Shown here one piece after another: positions 1-10,870 of a stretch of 64,000 nucleotides of DNA; positions within the stretch are counted from its first letter, which is position 1; each line of letters starts with the position of its first letter. Under the pieces are notes generated by a model. It was not told where the DNA came from. It searched no databases and was given only the letters and a program-made list of their open reading frames with translations. The stretch covers positions 234,750,742 through 234,814,741 of the forward strand of contig CM051460.1 of assembly GCA_028095005.1 (NCBI GenBank), read 5' to 3'. The translations under genes and the position numbers were made by a program. This DNA comes from Rhynchospora pubera. Lineage: Eukaryota; Streptophyta; Magnoliopsida; Poales; Cyperaceae.

Positions 1-132
1 ACTATCTAGGCGACTTTGTCTGTCGGTGATCGGTGACTTGTTTCAATATTACAGTCGCACCCAACAAAAAAATCTGCAATAGAAAATTCCTAGTTTTCAT
101 GAATCATGAGTCTAGAATCAGTGCCCTATTAG
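1..132. other. Intergenic, no feature seen
   Basis: AT-rich sequence. I see no coding signal or repeat here apart from the octamer CCTATTAG at 125-132, which may be the left target duplication of the element that follows. Confidence 0.5.
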
Positions 133-642
133 CGGTCATTCATAATATTAATATGAGAAAATTTAAATTATTTCATTATCTAAAGACTAGAGAATTCAAA
201 ACTTTGACCAATTAACAAATATCAAAGAATAATTTTTTTTCTCTACCAGATGCAAGCAAAGACAAGAGAAAAAAAGGGGAAAAAAGAAAAAAAAATAGAA
301 TACATGTTGTTATAAAATTGTGCTCTCCCTGAAAATGGAATGAAAATTGAAAATAGGAAGACAGCAAATTAGCTAACTTGACTATTTTTTTCTTATTCAA
401 TATCTTTTCATATTTTGTAAGAAATTGCTAATTGCATAAAAAATTATATCATAAGACAGGTCCATATTAAAATTTTAATGGGGTTCAATCAATATAATTT
501 TATATATTTATTGTGGGGTTCAAATTAGTGTGTTATAGAAAAGTTCATGCTATATGTAGATTTTTTTATATACAAGGTAACAAAAAATTTTATTTCAATG
601 GGGTCAATTGACCCCCATTTGTTGAATGTATCTCCGCCACTG
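133..642. mobile_element. Possible hAT-like non-autonomous element
   Basis: The right end reads TCTCCGCCACTG, which is the reverse complement of the CAGTGGCGGAG terminus common on plant hAT-type elements. It resembles the end of the better supported element at 42095-43300. The octamer CCTATTAG lies directly right of this end (643-650) and also at 125-132, as expected for an 8 bp target duplication. The left terminus itself (CGGTCATTC) matches the right terminus poorly, so the left boundary is uncertain. Internally there are GGGGTTCAA motifs like those in the 42 kb element. No ORF of interest. Confidence 0.35.
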
Positions 643-1379
643 CCTATTAGTCAATGAAAGACGCAATCTAATTCTTATTTGGTGTACGTACGAGATTACA
701 CATTCTCTGTTTTGCCCCAACCGTAGAAATAAACAATTAATTGTTCTTACATGACAAGGATAATATCCATGTAATCGTTAATTTTGATTATAGTAAAAGT
801 GTTTTGTTTGACAAAACATTGGAAACCAACCATTTTCTTGAAAGCAACACGACATGAAGAAAAAGGAGCTAAAAGTAAACCCAGTTGCATGATTTTGGGA
901 TCAGGAAGCCAACAACAGCAACCAGATTATTAGTATAATTAATATTGTGCAAGTAGAAAGAGTCAAATTGCATTTAGTAGACAGGTTAAAGTCTTTTTGT
1001 GGCAATATCAGACCACTGTATAGTGTGGCGAGTCACAGCCATACCGAGACCATACATCTTTTCTTTTTTAATGAACAGTTTTTTAGTACTCTTCTTTGTA
1101 ACTTTTGTCACTTGTCAGTCAAGCATTATACGGTTGGAAAAGTACGATCCGCTGTAGGAAATCTGGTAATTATTAGATGGTACCAGGAAAATGCTAACCT
1201 GATTTTAGAGAGTACCGCTCTACGTGATGATGTGTCAACTTAGCTTGAAAAGAGTTAAGAACACCCCCACATGCATCATTAATTAAAAAGAAAATGCACT
1301 TTTGTAAAGAGGTCCCCGGGAAAGTACCATGAATCATACATCTCCTTTTTGTGACTGATTGAAAAATGTGAAGACTAAA
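643..1379. other. Intergenic, no feature seen
   Basis: AT-rich DNA with short chance ORFs only. No splice-bordered coding signal, RNA gene or clear repeat was found. Confidence 0.5.
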
Positions 1380-1537
1380 GGTGTCGTTTGGATCGCTTAG
1401 GAATTTGAAGAATTTTCTATTTCTAGACATAATTTATTGAAAAGTGTGTAACTTTGTGTAGAGTTTGAATAGTTTATAATAAATTTATACCTAGGAATTG
1501 GAAATTCTCCAAATTCCCAACGCATCCAAACATGCCC
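1380..1537. mobile_element. Tourist-like MITE, subfamily with GGAATTTGGA core
   Basis: A ~158 bp element with imperfect terminal inverted repeats built on CGTTTGGAT / ATCCAAAC, and the internal motif GTGTGTAACTTTGTG...GAGTTTGAATAG shared by all members here. It is closest to the copy at 39422-39589, with which it shares GGAATTTGGAGAA-type ends rather than GGAAGAAG ends. The target duplication is not clear at this copy. Confidence 0.7.
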
Positions 1538-1564
1538 AAAAGAAAGAAGAAGAAAACTCACTTA

Positions 1565-1714
1565 GGCACCGTTTGGATGCGTTGAGAAGAAAGTAGGAAG
1601 AAAGAAGAAGGGAAGAAATAAATTATAAACAATCCAAACTCTTCACAAAGTTACACACTTCCCAATATTTTTTCCCACTTCTTTCCTTCTTCCCATACCT
1701 ATCCAAACGGAGCC
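1565..1714. mobile_element. Tourist-like MITE
   Basis: A 150 bp element with terminal repeats GGCACCGTTTGGAT and ATCCAAACGGAGCC, containing AACTCTTCACAAAGTTACAC. It is flanked by TTA on both sides (1562-1564 and 1715-1717). A 3 bp duplication fits the PIF/Harbinger (Tourist) superfamily. Confidence 0.8.
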
Positions 1715-1975
1715 TTAGAATGTTAATTAAGAAGTTATTTAGGACGTGTGACTTCCTCAAACGAGGACTATGGGCTTACTATTCAAAAAAAAAAAAAAAA
1801 TTAAGATGTCATGTACGCTGTACTGGTAACATGTTTCGTCTTAGTTACATTTTATTCCAACCATTCAGATCTACAGCACATGCTTCTTTCTGTTCTGAGT
1901 GTACTATTACTAAGGGTCAAAAAAGGAAAAAAATTTGTTGTAATAAGCGAAACTCATATATAATCTTGTCAAAGA

Positions 1976-2006
<31 letters not shown>

Positions 2007-3271
2007 GTCAAGTTTCAACAGTATATTTTTTGCCTGGATTAGTTCCCTTAGCAAAATCAGAATGAATCGAGGAAGATATGTTTGGATAGATGAAGAATAA
2101 TACAATATAGCAAATTTGAAACTCTGATTTCTTTGTGTGAAATAACAGTAGAAATTTTCTTGTTCTGGTATTTTCTAAAAATGGCACCAATTTTAAATTA
2201 GTACTGTTCTTGCTAATGTAATGCTTCGTCCAAATGTAAAAAAAAACGCACAAAATATTACCTATTTTGAAACGCAACACCAAAATTAAAAAAAAAAAAC
2301 TACAAAAATTTAGTAGTTATGAAAGGGCAGTTGATTGATAGCACGGATTAATGACTTGTCAAAATAAAGAAACCGCAATAGTTATTTCATTGTCTGGTAT
2401 TGCTTCAAATGGCATAACAGAATAAGCGCTTTATAGTTCCTTGAATTACTCCCTTCTTCCCTTAATCACCAAAATGGATCGAATAAATGGACAATGCATT
2501 AAAAAACACAGGAGAAAGTAACAGTAAAAAGACAACTGGAGAAAGCAAAAGAAAAGAGAGAGAATCTGAGAAGGCCTATTATTGGAACTTGCTTCCTGAG
2601 CAGGTACTGCGCAGACTTAAAGACAAATAATGCCTTAACCAAATATTACACCACGCCAAACTACTACAACCTGACTAACTCAATGTACCATGTACGGTCC
2701 AGAGCAAGTTCTTTCCAGTCCAAATCTAAACTGTGTATATCCCTTTCCTTCTAAGTTCTAACATTGTTACATTACATATGGCACCATTTTAAGTAATTAC
2801 AAAGTGAAATTAATAATGATCTTTTCTTCTAGAATGCTCCTGCATCTGCACTTGCGAGAGAGGACCAGTAGCACTGATGTGGAAATTTTGAAACAACTAA
2901 CCTTTGAAAAATTGAACTTTTAAATCCTCAAGTTTCGCTTCCGAGTTTAGGCATCTGCTTATGAGCTGTATTTTATTTTATTTGGTGGCTGCTCTGATGG
3001 CCAGGGTTCACCTAAGTATATTTGATCAATTAAATTGCGAAAATTAATTTGCTTACATTAATTAGTAACTCATCTTAATCAATAAGAGGCTTCAAAGAGA
3101 GTTGTCTACATGTCATCCTCGCACAGTTCATTTATATTGCATGTTTAGGGCAAAAATTATAATAAATGCGTAAATCATTGTTTCAGAATTTACATACATT
3201 AGGTATCATATGTCTTCTATTGTTTTGTATATAAATAATTTCTTATAATAAAAATCCGGTGATTGTATATA
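1715..3271. other. Intergenic with an AAT microsatellite
   Basis: About 1.5 kb without a convincing gene. A run of AAT/ATA trinucleotides occupies roughly 1976-2004 (about nine units). The remaining ORFs are short and lack plant coding character. Confidence 0.5.
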
Positions 3272-3303
3272 CTAGCAGTAGTGCCCACCCAATGTGTGGG
3301 CGG
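3272..3303 (-). promoter_or_regulatory. Helitron 3' hairpin and CTAG terminus
   Basis: On the + strand CTAG (3272-3275) is followed seven bases later by the hairpin GCCCAC...GTGGGC (3283-3301). Read on the - strand this is hairpin, short spacer, CTAG and then T, which is the canonical Helitron 3' end. Confidence 0.7.
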
Positions 3304-4507
3304 AGAGAATCATAGTGATGTCAATTTCCATTTATGGACGATCGGCGTTGTTGCATTTGATGAGGCTAGGTTTATTAGAATTGTTCGAGTACATTGAATG
3401 CAAGAATGAAGTCTGTTTGTGTTGCGTCATCACAATATGTGGACAGACTTTATTATGTGATATCTGAAAAAAAAAGTCTTATTTGACACAAATATATTGT
3501 TCATTTTTTTATATTTAAGGTTAATGACATTTTGATCGGCGTTGAAAGTAGCAGCAGGACTCATCGGTTTAAACAATTATATAATTAATAAAAGTAGACA
3601 TGTGAACAATCATAGCCTCTATACTACAATAATTGCTAGCAATCCTAGGGTCCAAAATTCATTAATTGAAGAAAAAACATAAAAGGCGAACAAAACAGAA
3701 CTTGCAATGCTGGAAGAATCCTCTACCATTCGCCCACCTCCAAGAGCACCTTTATATACATGAAGCCGTGCATTTACAAAAACCTATTAAGTATAATAAT
3801 TTTCAGAAACTTACAAAATGAATGGGGGTCAAACATCATATATTTCCCAGATCTACGAAGGAAATAAGGACAAATGCACAATTCAATTTCTCTATTGAAA
3901 GAGGGAACATAAAAGTCTTACAGCTGCCGGTGAAGGAGAGACCCCAGGGGCAATGCCACACTCCCACCGTCTCTGTGCTTTGCAAGGCTCACAATGTGGC
4001 TGTACAATTGATGTGATGCTACCTTAGCAAGAACTTAGAACATTTATAAAAAAACAAAAACAAAAGCACCAATTATTTTCACTACAAATTATAGAAGCAA
4101 ACAGTTTAAGAAATAGCAGACAGAGAAAACTACAATGAAAATTTCAGTATTGCAAACAATACACAATGTTTTGCATATTGCAACTTACCACAATTATTAG
4201 ATTTTCAAAAAGATGTGTTAGAAAACAAACATGCAGTCAAATTTTCAGCCCCTTTCATTGTTCCTGCCAAAGTTTATAAGCTTTTCAGTCTCCTTAATTG
4301 TCCTAATTTGCACCAGCAAAATCCGTATTGAATTAAATTGATCCAACTAATTCTGGTTGGCTGTAGATTTTAAAGTACCAATGGAAGGACATTTTGATTA
4401 GGCCAATGGAAGAGACTGTATACCCAAGAAAAAAGAAAAAGATCTAGCCTTTGAAACTCAAAACAAACAAGATCATACTGCTTCTATGGAAAAGATAACT
4501 TTCCTGA
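3304..4507. other. Helitron interior, unassigned
   Basis: Mostly AT-rich. A GC-richer patch at about 3925-4000 ends in a possible - strand splice donor (CAGCTGTAAG) and may be another captured exon, but I do not recognise its product in any frame. Confidence 0.35.
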
Positions 4508-6553
4508 TTAGCAAATATAGTCCTGGAGTTTAGCAGGAGGTTTCCGTGATCGTTTGGACCCAACCTGACCAGGTACGGGTGCATCTTGACCCGACATGGG
4601 TGCATCCTGACCTGACAAGGGTGCATCCTGAACCGACATGGGTGCATCCTGACCCGATGCGAGTGCATCCTCATCCGATGCTGCGGATGCACTCCCCCTT
4701 GCTTCTTGTACCGATGCGGGTGCATCCTGACCCGATGCACCCAATGCGGGTGCATCCTCATCTGATGCTGCGGGTGCACCCCCCCTTGCTTCTTGACCCG
4801 ATGCGGGTGCACTTCCCCTTACCGATTCGGGTGCACCCTCAAGTTCCACAAGAAATGCATCATCACTATACCTGTTTTCTTGGATCACACTTGATTGAGA
4901 TTGCTTATGTTCAGAAATAGATGAAACATAGGGAAAATTATCCTCACAAAATACCACATCTCGAGAAACAATGAATTCTTTTGTTTCCAAATCGTACACT
5001 CGCCATCCCTTTTTCCCAAACGGGTATCCAACAAATACACACTTTCTACTTCTAGTCTCAAATTTATCCGAAGTGTGTGACTTGATGTAACACAAACATC
5101 CAAAGATACGCATAGAACTATAACTCGGTGGTTTACCAAACAACACTTCATAAGGAGTCTTATTCTCCAATAATGGAGTAGGTGTTCTATTGATAAGATG
5201 GGAAGCAGTGAGAACACACTCTCCCCAAAATTCAAGTGGTAACCCAGATTGAAAACGCAAGGCTCTTGCCACATTTAAAATGTGCCGGTGTTTTCTTTCC
5301 ACTCTCCCATTCTGTTGTGGAGTGTACACACATGAGGTTTGATGCAATATTCCACATTCTGTATAAAATTGGTTCATTTGATGAGATTTGAATTCCAACC
5401 CATTATCACTTCTGACACATTTAACAGATTTTCCAAACTGTGTCTGAACCATCTTACAAAAAGACTTCAACAAATGATAGGTCTCACTCTTTTCAGCCAT
5501 CAAATAAACCCAAACAGCTCGGGTGAAATCATCCACAATTGTCAAAAAATAGTGTGCACCACAATGTGAACTAACACGATATGGACCCCAAATATCACAG
5601 TGTATAAGGTCAAAGGATTCAGTTGCTTTATTGGAACTAATAGGAAATATTTCTCTAGTTTGTTTTGCTCGCATACAAACTTCACAAACTTCTTTAGAAA
5701 CACTACCTTTATTAATACCAGCCAAAGATAAAGTAACCTGTGTAGAAGGATGACCCATTCTTCGATGCCACAATTCATAGGACTTATTTCCATGCATATA
5801 AAATACCTTTGTTGATGCAACTTCATGATAATAGTAGACCCCATTTCTTTGCTCACCCACACCAATCAGCATCCTCGTATTGTGGTCCTGTATAACACAA
5901 AGCTCATTAGTAAAAGTAACAAAACAACCGCTGGTTTTAATCAATTGGTTTATAGAAATGAGGTTGCAATTCAAACTAGGCACATATAGAACTTTCTTAA
6001 GCACAAGTCCTTCATTGAGCACCACATCTCCTTCATGTTGAGCCACAATTTGCTCTCCATTTGGAAGTCCAACTATTGTTGGAGTCACATCACAAACATG
6101 TTTAAGACAGGTCAAATTACCCGTCATATGGTGAGACGCGCCGCTGTCAAGTATCCAATCTAATTTTGCTTTCTTACCATTCAACATCTCACTGAATGCA
6201 CCTGCACCCCTTTGAAATGCACCTGCATTTGTATTGCTGGTTATAATGGCCAGTAGCTGTTGGACCTGTGCATTTGTGAGGCCAAGAGCTGATGCACCTG
6301 CACTCAATGTGCCTGCAGCTGCTGCACCTGCATCAGATGCGCCTGCATCTTGAACTGCATTTGAGATGTGTTGTTTCTGCTGAGATGCGCCTGCACCTGC
6401 TTGGGATGCGCCTGCACCTACTTGAGATACGCCATGGATAGCATATGCATATCCACAGCTCGCGAATGGGAGGAAGAGCGGAGATGACCCACCGATAACT
6501 CTATTAATCATTTGTTCACCCTCGTCCTTGGTGCTATCGCCGTCACCTGCCAT
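4508..6553 (-). pseudogene. Truncated Ty1/copia polyprotein (protease-integrase)
   Basis: An open frame of about 680 codons from the ATG at 6553. The N-terminus keeps a short gag-like start and then passes straight into Gly/Ala/Ser-rich repeats (GAGASQ type), with no zinc knuckle, so most of gag is missing. Next come the protease active-site motif (DSGASHHMTG), the pre-integrase zinc finger (LWHRRMGH...CEVC) and an integrase core. All three catalytic acidic residues are in place (CDIWGP, RSDNGLEF, NGRVERK). The C-terminus is a run of 7-residue repeats (SGQDAPM type) followed by KRSRKPPAKLQDYI and a stop. Reverse transcriptase, RNase H, polypurine tract and 3' LTR are absent. The 5' LTR and primer site lie just upstream. 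It sits inside the Helitron, either captured or inserted later. Confidence 0.85.
4568..4830 (-). repeat. Degenerate 21 bp tandem repeats in copia ORF
   Basis: About ten imperfect 21 bp units of the GGGTGCATCCTGACCCGATGC type. Because the unit is a multiple of three, the polyprotein frame stays open through them, and so do other frames on both strands. They encode a Gln/Asp/Ala/Pro-rich linker between integrase and the missing reverse transcriptase. Confidence 0.8.
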
Positions 6554-6590
6554 GGTCCTTGGGCTGCACACTAATTAGGTTTTCCAACCT

Positions 6591-6603
6591 GGCTCTGATA
6601 CCA
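6591..6603 (-). promoter_or_regulatory. Copia primer binding site
   Basis: On the - strand TGGTATCAGAGCC, complementary to the 3' end of initiator methionine tRNA as in most plant Ty1/copia elements. It lies 38 bases upstream of the ATG of the truncated polyprotein, much closer than in elements with a full leader. Confidence 0.9.
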
Positions 6604-6613
6604 TAACAAATTA

Positions 6614-6753
6614 TGAAGGATGAAATTTTATTGAAGAAAAATCTTTTTCTCTTTGTTTTGAATATGCCAGAACAAACCCTCCCTTTTGCACTCTCCAACT
6701 AACAAAAATGACAGGTATGATAATGTTGGATCTATAAGGGGTGAGGGACAACA
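6614..6753 (-). repeat. Probable 5' LTR of truncated copia element
   Basis: On the - strand the segment starts TGTTGTCCCTCACC and ends CCTTCA just before the primer site, giving a short LTR of about 140 bp. No second copy is present in the window, so the boundaries rest only on TG...CA and on position. Confidence 0.5.
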
Positions 6754-6910
6754 CTTTTTTTTTTCTTTCTTATTTCTCCTAAGATGTTCAAAAACACATG
6801 TATTAGGAGATACATCTCGAGTTCAATTATGGTGATATTTTGTTTCATAGGACGCATAAAAGAAAACTGAGATTATATCAAGGTGACATATAGACAAAAA
6901 ATAATCATAC

Positions 6911-6995
6911 CTGTCATTTTTGTCAGTTTGAACACTACCAAGCCGCTTCACAATATCCAAACCTCTGCACACTCTTCCAAATATTGTATGTTTTC
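6911..6995 (-). pseudogene. Cyclophilin (PPIL1/CYP18-2 type) exon fragment
   Basis: An 85 bp exon on the - strand with acceptor ACAG at its start and donor GTATGA at its end. It encodes GKHTIFGRVCRGLDIVKR followed by LGSVQTDKNDR. This is the strand just after the active-site region of single-domain cyclophilins (peptidyl-prolyl cis-trans isomerases), closest in memory to the spliceosomal PPIL1/CYP18-2 group. That group normally continues with PIHEVKIL in the next exon. No other cyclophilin exon is seen on either side, so this is an isolated fragment carried in the Helitron. The copia element lies immediately downstream, where the next exon would be expected. Confidence 0.8.
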
Positions 6996-7011
6996 CTGTC
7001 AATTGTTGCAT

Positions 7012-7819
7012 CATTAGAGTTTTAACAAGTAATAAGTACGGAATCAAAGTGTGTCTAAGAAGTACCACAGTATTATTTAACAATGATCTATGCTAAAATA
7101 GTTGTGTAATATGGTTATAGTTTTGGATTTCAGTACCATGATAATCAGAACAGCATCAATCAAAATTTAATACCAACAGAACCAACGGTAGTGCACACAT
7201 TTGAAGTCAATTCTGTGTCTATTCAAGTGCTCATGGTTCAATTAAATCAGACTTCGAAGTCTTTTATTCCAAATAAGTTGGGGTAGGCTAGAAATGATAC
7301 CCTGACCTTGGTCATTTCTTTTATACATGGCTGGAATTTTACGCTGACTTACCAAGCCCACGGTTCAATTAAAACATAACTAAAAATTTGAAGTTTTGAA
7401 TTGATTGGCAGATAGTTTGGTACTGATATAGGTATGAAATGAGGATATATACCATCAAGTGATTGGCAAGGAGCAAGAGTATGCAACAACTCATATCAAG
7501 TTTCAAGGTTATAATTAAGAAGAAAGATATTGCAGCAAATTAAATCAATAAAAATAAAACTAAATTAGACTAAAAATAAACCAGGTTATATCAACTCAAA
7601 ATCAAAACCAATTAAATTCAAATAGAAAAACGAAGTCAGAAGGGACACGTAGCAGTACCTTCTAAGGAAAGTTTCTTGATCAGTAGTTGACCAATGTTGT
7701 TTTGTTCGCCTGAAAGCAGAAAGCAAATAGGAACCCTAGTGGAGTGAGTAGTTTACCGAATCATAATTTCCAAAAAAAAATATTAAAAAAAATTCAATTT
7801 ATAACTTCGAAGACATTAC
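7012..7819. other. Helitron interior with one possible exon
   Basis: Mostly intron-like AT-rich DNA. At about 7662-7711 on the - strand a 50 bp stretch is bordered by TTTCAG and GTACTG and reads EQNNIGQLLIKKLSLEG in one frame. I do not recognise it. Confidence 0.3.
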
Positions 7820-8235
7820 CTCCAAAGCCAGGAATCAGTCCAAGCTGGAAGCTCAGGAAACCCTAGTGGAGCACCTTTTGTTGAAATTCTTGCATGGCAT
7901 GCCTAATTCAAATAATTAATGAAATCCTAGATTCAGCTATAATACAACATAAAAACATTAAAATCTTGTTTTGGCTTATTGAAACACATACTGAACTACT
8001 CTTTCTTCATTCTTCTGCCTTTCGATGCATAAAATAACAATAGTTTTTTTTTCTTTGGAAAAGTTTGTGTACAGTGCTTTGCATTGTTATATGATAGTCT
8101 TTGTTTCAGAATTATCCACCCTTTTGATAATTTTTTTTAAGGATATTATGAAAAATAGCTAAAATACAATTGCAACTGCTAGGCCACCTCCAAGAGCTAG
8201 ACTATCAATAGCTGCAACCAATGACTTCATAGCCT
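7820..8235 (-). pseudogene. Two exons of peroxisomal multifunctional protein (MFP2/AIM1-like)
   Basis: Exon a (8235 to 8168) reads AMKSLVAAIDSLALGGGLAVAI and exon b (7902 to 7820) reads ACHARISTKGAPLGFPEL, then QLGLIPGFGG in a shifted frame. Both end at GT donors and begin after AG. Together they match the enoyl-CoA hydratase core of plant fatty-acid beta-oxidation multifunctional proteins (…AAIDGLALGGGLE…, …CHARIS…GLPEL…IPGFGG). This includes the oxyanion-hole glycine-rich segment and one catalytic Glu region. Signs of decay are a frame shift between PEL and QLG and a changed last base of exon a (GCAATT before GT). Neighbouring exons are missing, so this is a captured or relic fragment and not a working gene. 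Confidence 0.8.
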
Positions 8236-9100
8236 CTGGTAAAAGGAACACGGACAAAATGATTCAGTTTATGCCATACATTTAACCTTTTTTAACAAGA
8301 AAAGCTATAACAAATTAAAGCAAGGCACAACTTATAATAAGATGCCTTTCGTAGTTCGCTCCCATTCCTTTTCAATTTTTGTTAAGAAGTACAACCTCTG
8401 GAATTGAAAATTATAGCTTTTGTGCGCCACCTTAAACATAAAAAAAATTACAAGGATAAAGTGAAAATTGTACTGCAATCTGTTCTCATACCAACAATGT
8501 GTACTCATGTAGACTGTGAAAAGCTTCAATTGCTCAGAAATCTAGGTCTGACGAGCCTAAATGCGGTATTTGCTAAGAAGTCCTTCACTTTTATTTTTAT
8601 TACCAAATGGTATATCAATTTGACCTTTATAAAATATGATAAGTAGACAAATCCAAAATCAAATCACGAGAATTTCTTACCAAATGTTTAGCTCCGCCGC
8701 AATGATCTCTTGATAGATGGACAACATGTATTTTGTGAGTCACCCCAATAAACTTCTACTATATCACTGTTTCATTCAAAGAAAATATGTACAGAAATTT
8801 ACTCAAAAATTAATAAATTAAAACATATTATTGATCTATGCCAGTAAACACTTTGTTCATATTATTGTTAATGAATTCTGGTTGTCTTTGTATCAGTTAC
8901 ACAAGGAGTACATTTCTTGTCAGGTCAAAAGGACACACCCAGTGGCTATTTCATTAGATTGCTAAACAATCCTAACCATCATTTTGTTCCCTAATGTAAA
9001 TAATTAGGCAGTACAAAAGTCAACATTATTTTACTAATTGCTAAGTCCTACAAGGGTGCAAACATGACATGTAGAAACTAAGTTCAGTGCACTGACATGA
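8236..9100. other. Helitron interior, no recognised gene
   Basis: AT-rich, intron-like. A - strand stretch ending at about 8691 (GCGGCGGAGCTAAACATTTG before GTAAG) could be another exon end, but its product is not recognisable. Confidence 0.3.
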
Positions 9101-9990
9101 TCATAAGAACTTTTTCTTAAGAAAAGAAGGCACCAGCATACCTACATGTTTGCCAAGTTTAGTGCACTGACATGCTAAGTCTTTCTGATCTTTAGTTTCC
9201 GCCTCCATCACCATTTTCTCCTCTCGAGTAACAGATTTAGGTCTGGCTACCGTCAAACATGTTTCATGCCGGGAAAGAAGAAGGTAACAAGCGCAAGAGA
9301 AATTTGAATGTTGTCTAATCAATCGAAACCAAAGAATCAAATGAAAGAAGAAAAAAGAAAATCGAGCAGTACCTTGATGGGGATCTCTATTGTTGCGCTC
9401 GTCTTTGCTGAAAACCTCACTTCCAGATCGAAATTGGAGATGCGGCAGAACGGATAATAAACTCAAATTTCACCACCACTAACCCTAGGCGATGACCTTT
9501 GTTTTCCAATCATTAGGGTTTTCGCGATAAATCCAGACGGAGGCAGAGAGCAAGAGACAGGATAGGTAGGCAGGGCTGAGTTTATTGGGAAAAAAAGGGA
9601 GAAAAGGATGCAGAGGAATTGAGAAACCCTATCATTTTTTTTTTATTGTTGTGCAGTCTGAGAAAAGGCGAGTTGATAGTGATGAGAGTAGTGAGGCCGA
9701 GGGAGGAGAGATGGGATGTGCAGTCACCGAAGGAGAAGATGAGGGAGAGTGTCGAGGGTGTAGAAATGGTCGGAGTACACAATCATCAATAGTCATCTCG
9801 TTCTCGCTCTCTCTCGATAGTCGCCGTCGCTCTGACCTCTTTTGGGGCGACTGGGTAAAGATGCGAAGGGACTCAGAAAGACTTCGAAATTTAAACATTT
9901 GTCGGGGAAACCTATTTTGTGCGTTCCGATCAAATGAAAGTTTAAATACTTCTTCGGTCGGAGATACAATCTGATCCGCTTATCAAATCT
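9101..9990 (-). other. GC-richer 5'-leader-like segment in the Helitron
   Basis: On the - strand this begins with CT-rich leader-like sequence, an ACCCTA motif and two stretches ending in GT donors (about 9373 and 9140). The second contains an ATG followed by VMEAETKDQKDLACQ. The composition and donors suggest first exons and promoter of a plant gene carried in the Helitron, but I recognise no protein. Overlapping open frames on both strands here are probably incidental. Confidence 0.35.
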
Positions 9991-10197
9991 ACTATCTTAC
10001 GATCAATGGTTTAGATTTAAAACTAAAAGAAATGAATAGTCCGGATTGTTCAGATCAAGGTTGTATCCTGAAATGTTACATTATTCCATTGGTGCTTTTA
10101 ATATAGTAGAGATATATCTCGATCCTCTGGGGAGAAAAATATAAAAATGACAAAGGTGTCCTTCAATGTTTGTTAATCTGTTATAAGAGTAAAGTTT

Positions 10198-10607
10198 CGC
10201 TACCAACATTTTGGTTGCCCTCAAATGCCAACATTTTACTATGAAGTTATTTTTTCAAATTTTAAAATTCAAACGTTAAATCTAAACCGTTGATCTTATT
10301 TAGCTTAACGACCGATGCGTTTTCATAAAAATTTTGTAAAATTCGAAATCTATTTGATACTCGATCAATAGATAGAAAAACAAACGAACCTTGTTAACTA
10401 TGACAGATTCGTTCTAATACGTTCATGTTTTAGCTTTTGATCGAGTATCAAATAAATTCAGAATTTTACAAAACTTATATAAAAACGCATCGGTCGTTAA
10501 ACTAAATAAGATCAACGGTTTGGATTTAACGTTTGAATTTTAAAATTTGAAAAAATAATTTAATAGTAAAATGTTGGCATTTGAGGGCAACCAAAATGTT
10601 GGTAGCG
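10198..10607. mobile_element. Fold-back MITE with ~200 bp inverted arms
   Basis: The left arm starts CGCTACCAACATTTTGGTTG and the right arm is its reverse complement ending CCAAAATGTTGGTAGCG. The two arms pair along nearly the entire 410 bp length and include the phrase AAACCGTTGATCTTATTTAG. No clear target duplication. No coding capacity. Confidence 0.85.
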
Positions 10608-10870
10608 GAATTTCTGACGACGGTGATAAAGTAGTGACACTAAATAATAAAAGCAATGAAAATTGTTGCTAATGCTATTATTTTATGTTCTTGTTGTTAT
10701 CGTTGTCGACATTTTTGTTATGGCCGCTGTAATATCAATAACGACAACATCCAACGAGTGCTAGCGACAATGTCAGTGGTGCGGTAGTGGTATAGTGGCA
10801 GTGACGCAAGAAATAATAACAATGATAACAACAACAATAAATACAGTCATGTGATAGAAAATAGTGGCAC

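Larger units (their letters stand above)
3272..10112 (-). mobile_element. Probable non-autonomous gene-carrying Helitron
   Basis: On the - strand the element would begin at 10112 with TCTCTACTATATTAAAAG, the typical plant Helitron 5' terminus, preceded by A. It would end at 3272 with CTAG, followed by T. Helitrons insert between A and T and end in CTRR. Seven bases before the CTAG lies a GC-rich hairpin (stem GCCCAC/GTGGGC), the expected 3' termination structure. No Rep/helicase ORF is visible, so it would be non-autonomous. The interior holds exon pieces of at least two unrelated genes on the same strand as the Helitron, with their intron borders, plus a truncated copia element. The two ends are 6.8 kb apart and were matched only by terminal rules, so they could belong to two different elements. 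Confidence 0.65.

Noticed and set aside
3822..4016. Small ORF with Cys/His-containing C-terminus
   Set aside because: No recognised motif, AT-rich start, and the GC-richer part looks more like an exon end on the other strand.
4546..4920. Open frame on the + strand opposite the copia ORF
   Set aside because: Its length is explained by the 21 bp tandem repeats, which keep several frames open. The sense strand carries the protease and integrase motifs.
9585..9974. 129-residue ORF on the + strand
   Set aside because: Overlaps similar-length ORFs on the opposite strand in CT/GA-rich leader-like DNA. No domain is recognisable.
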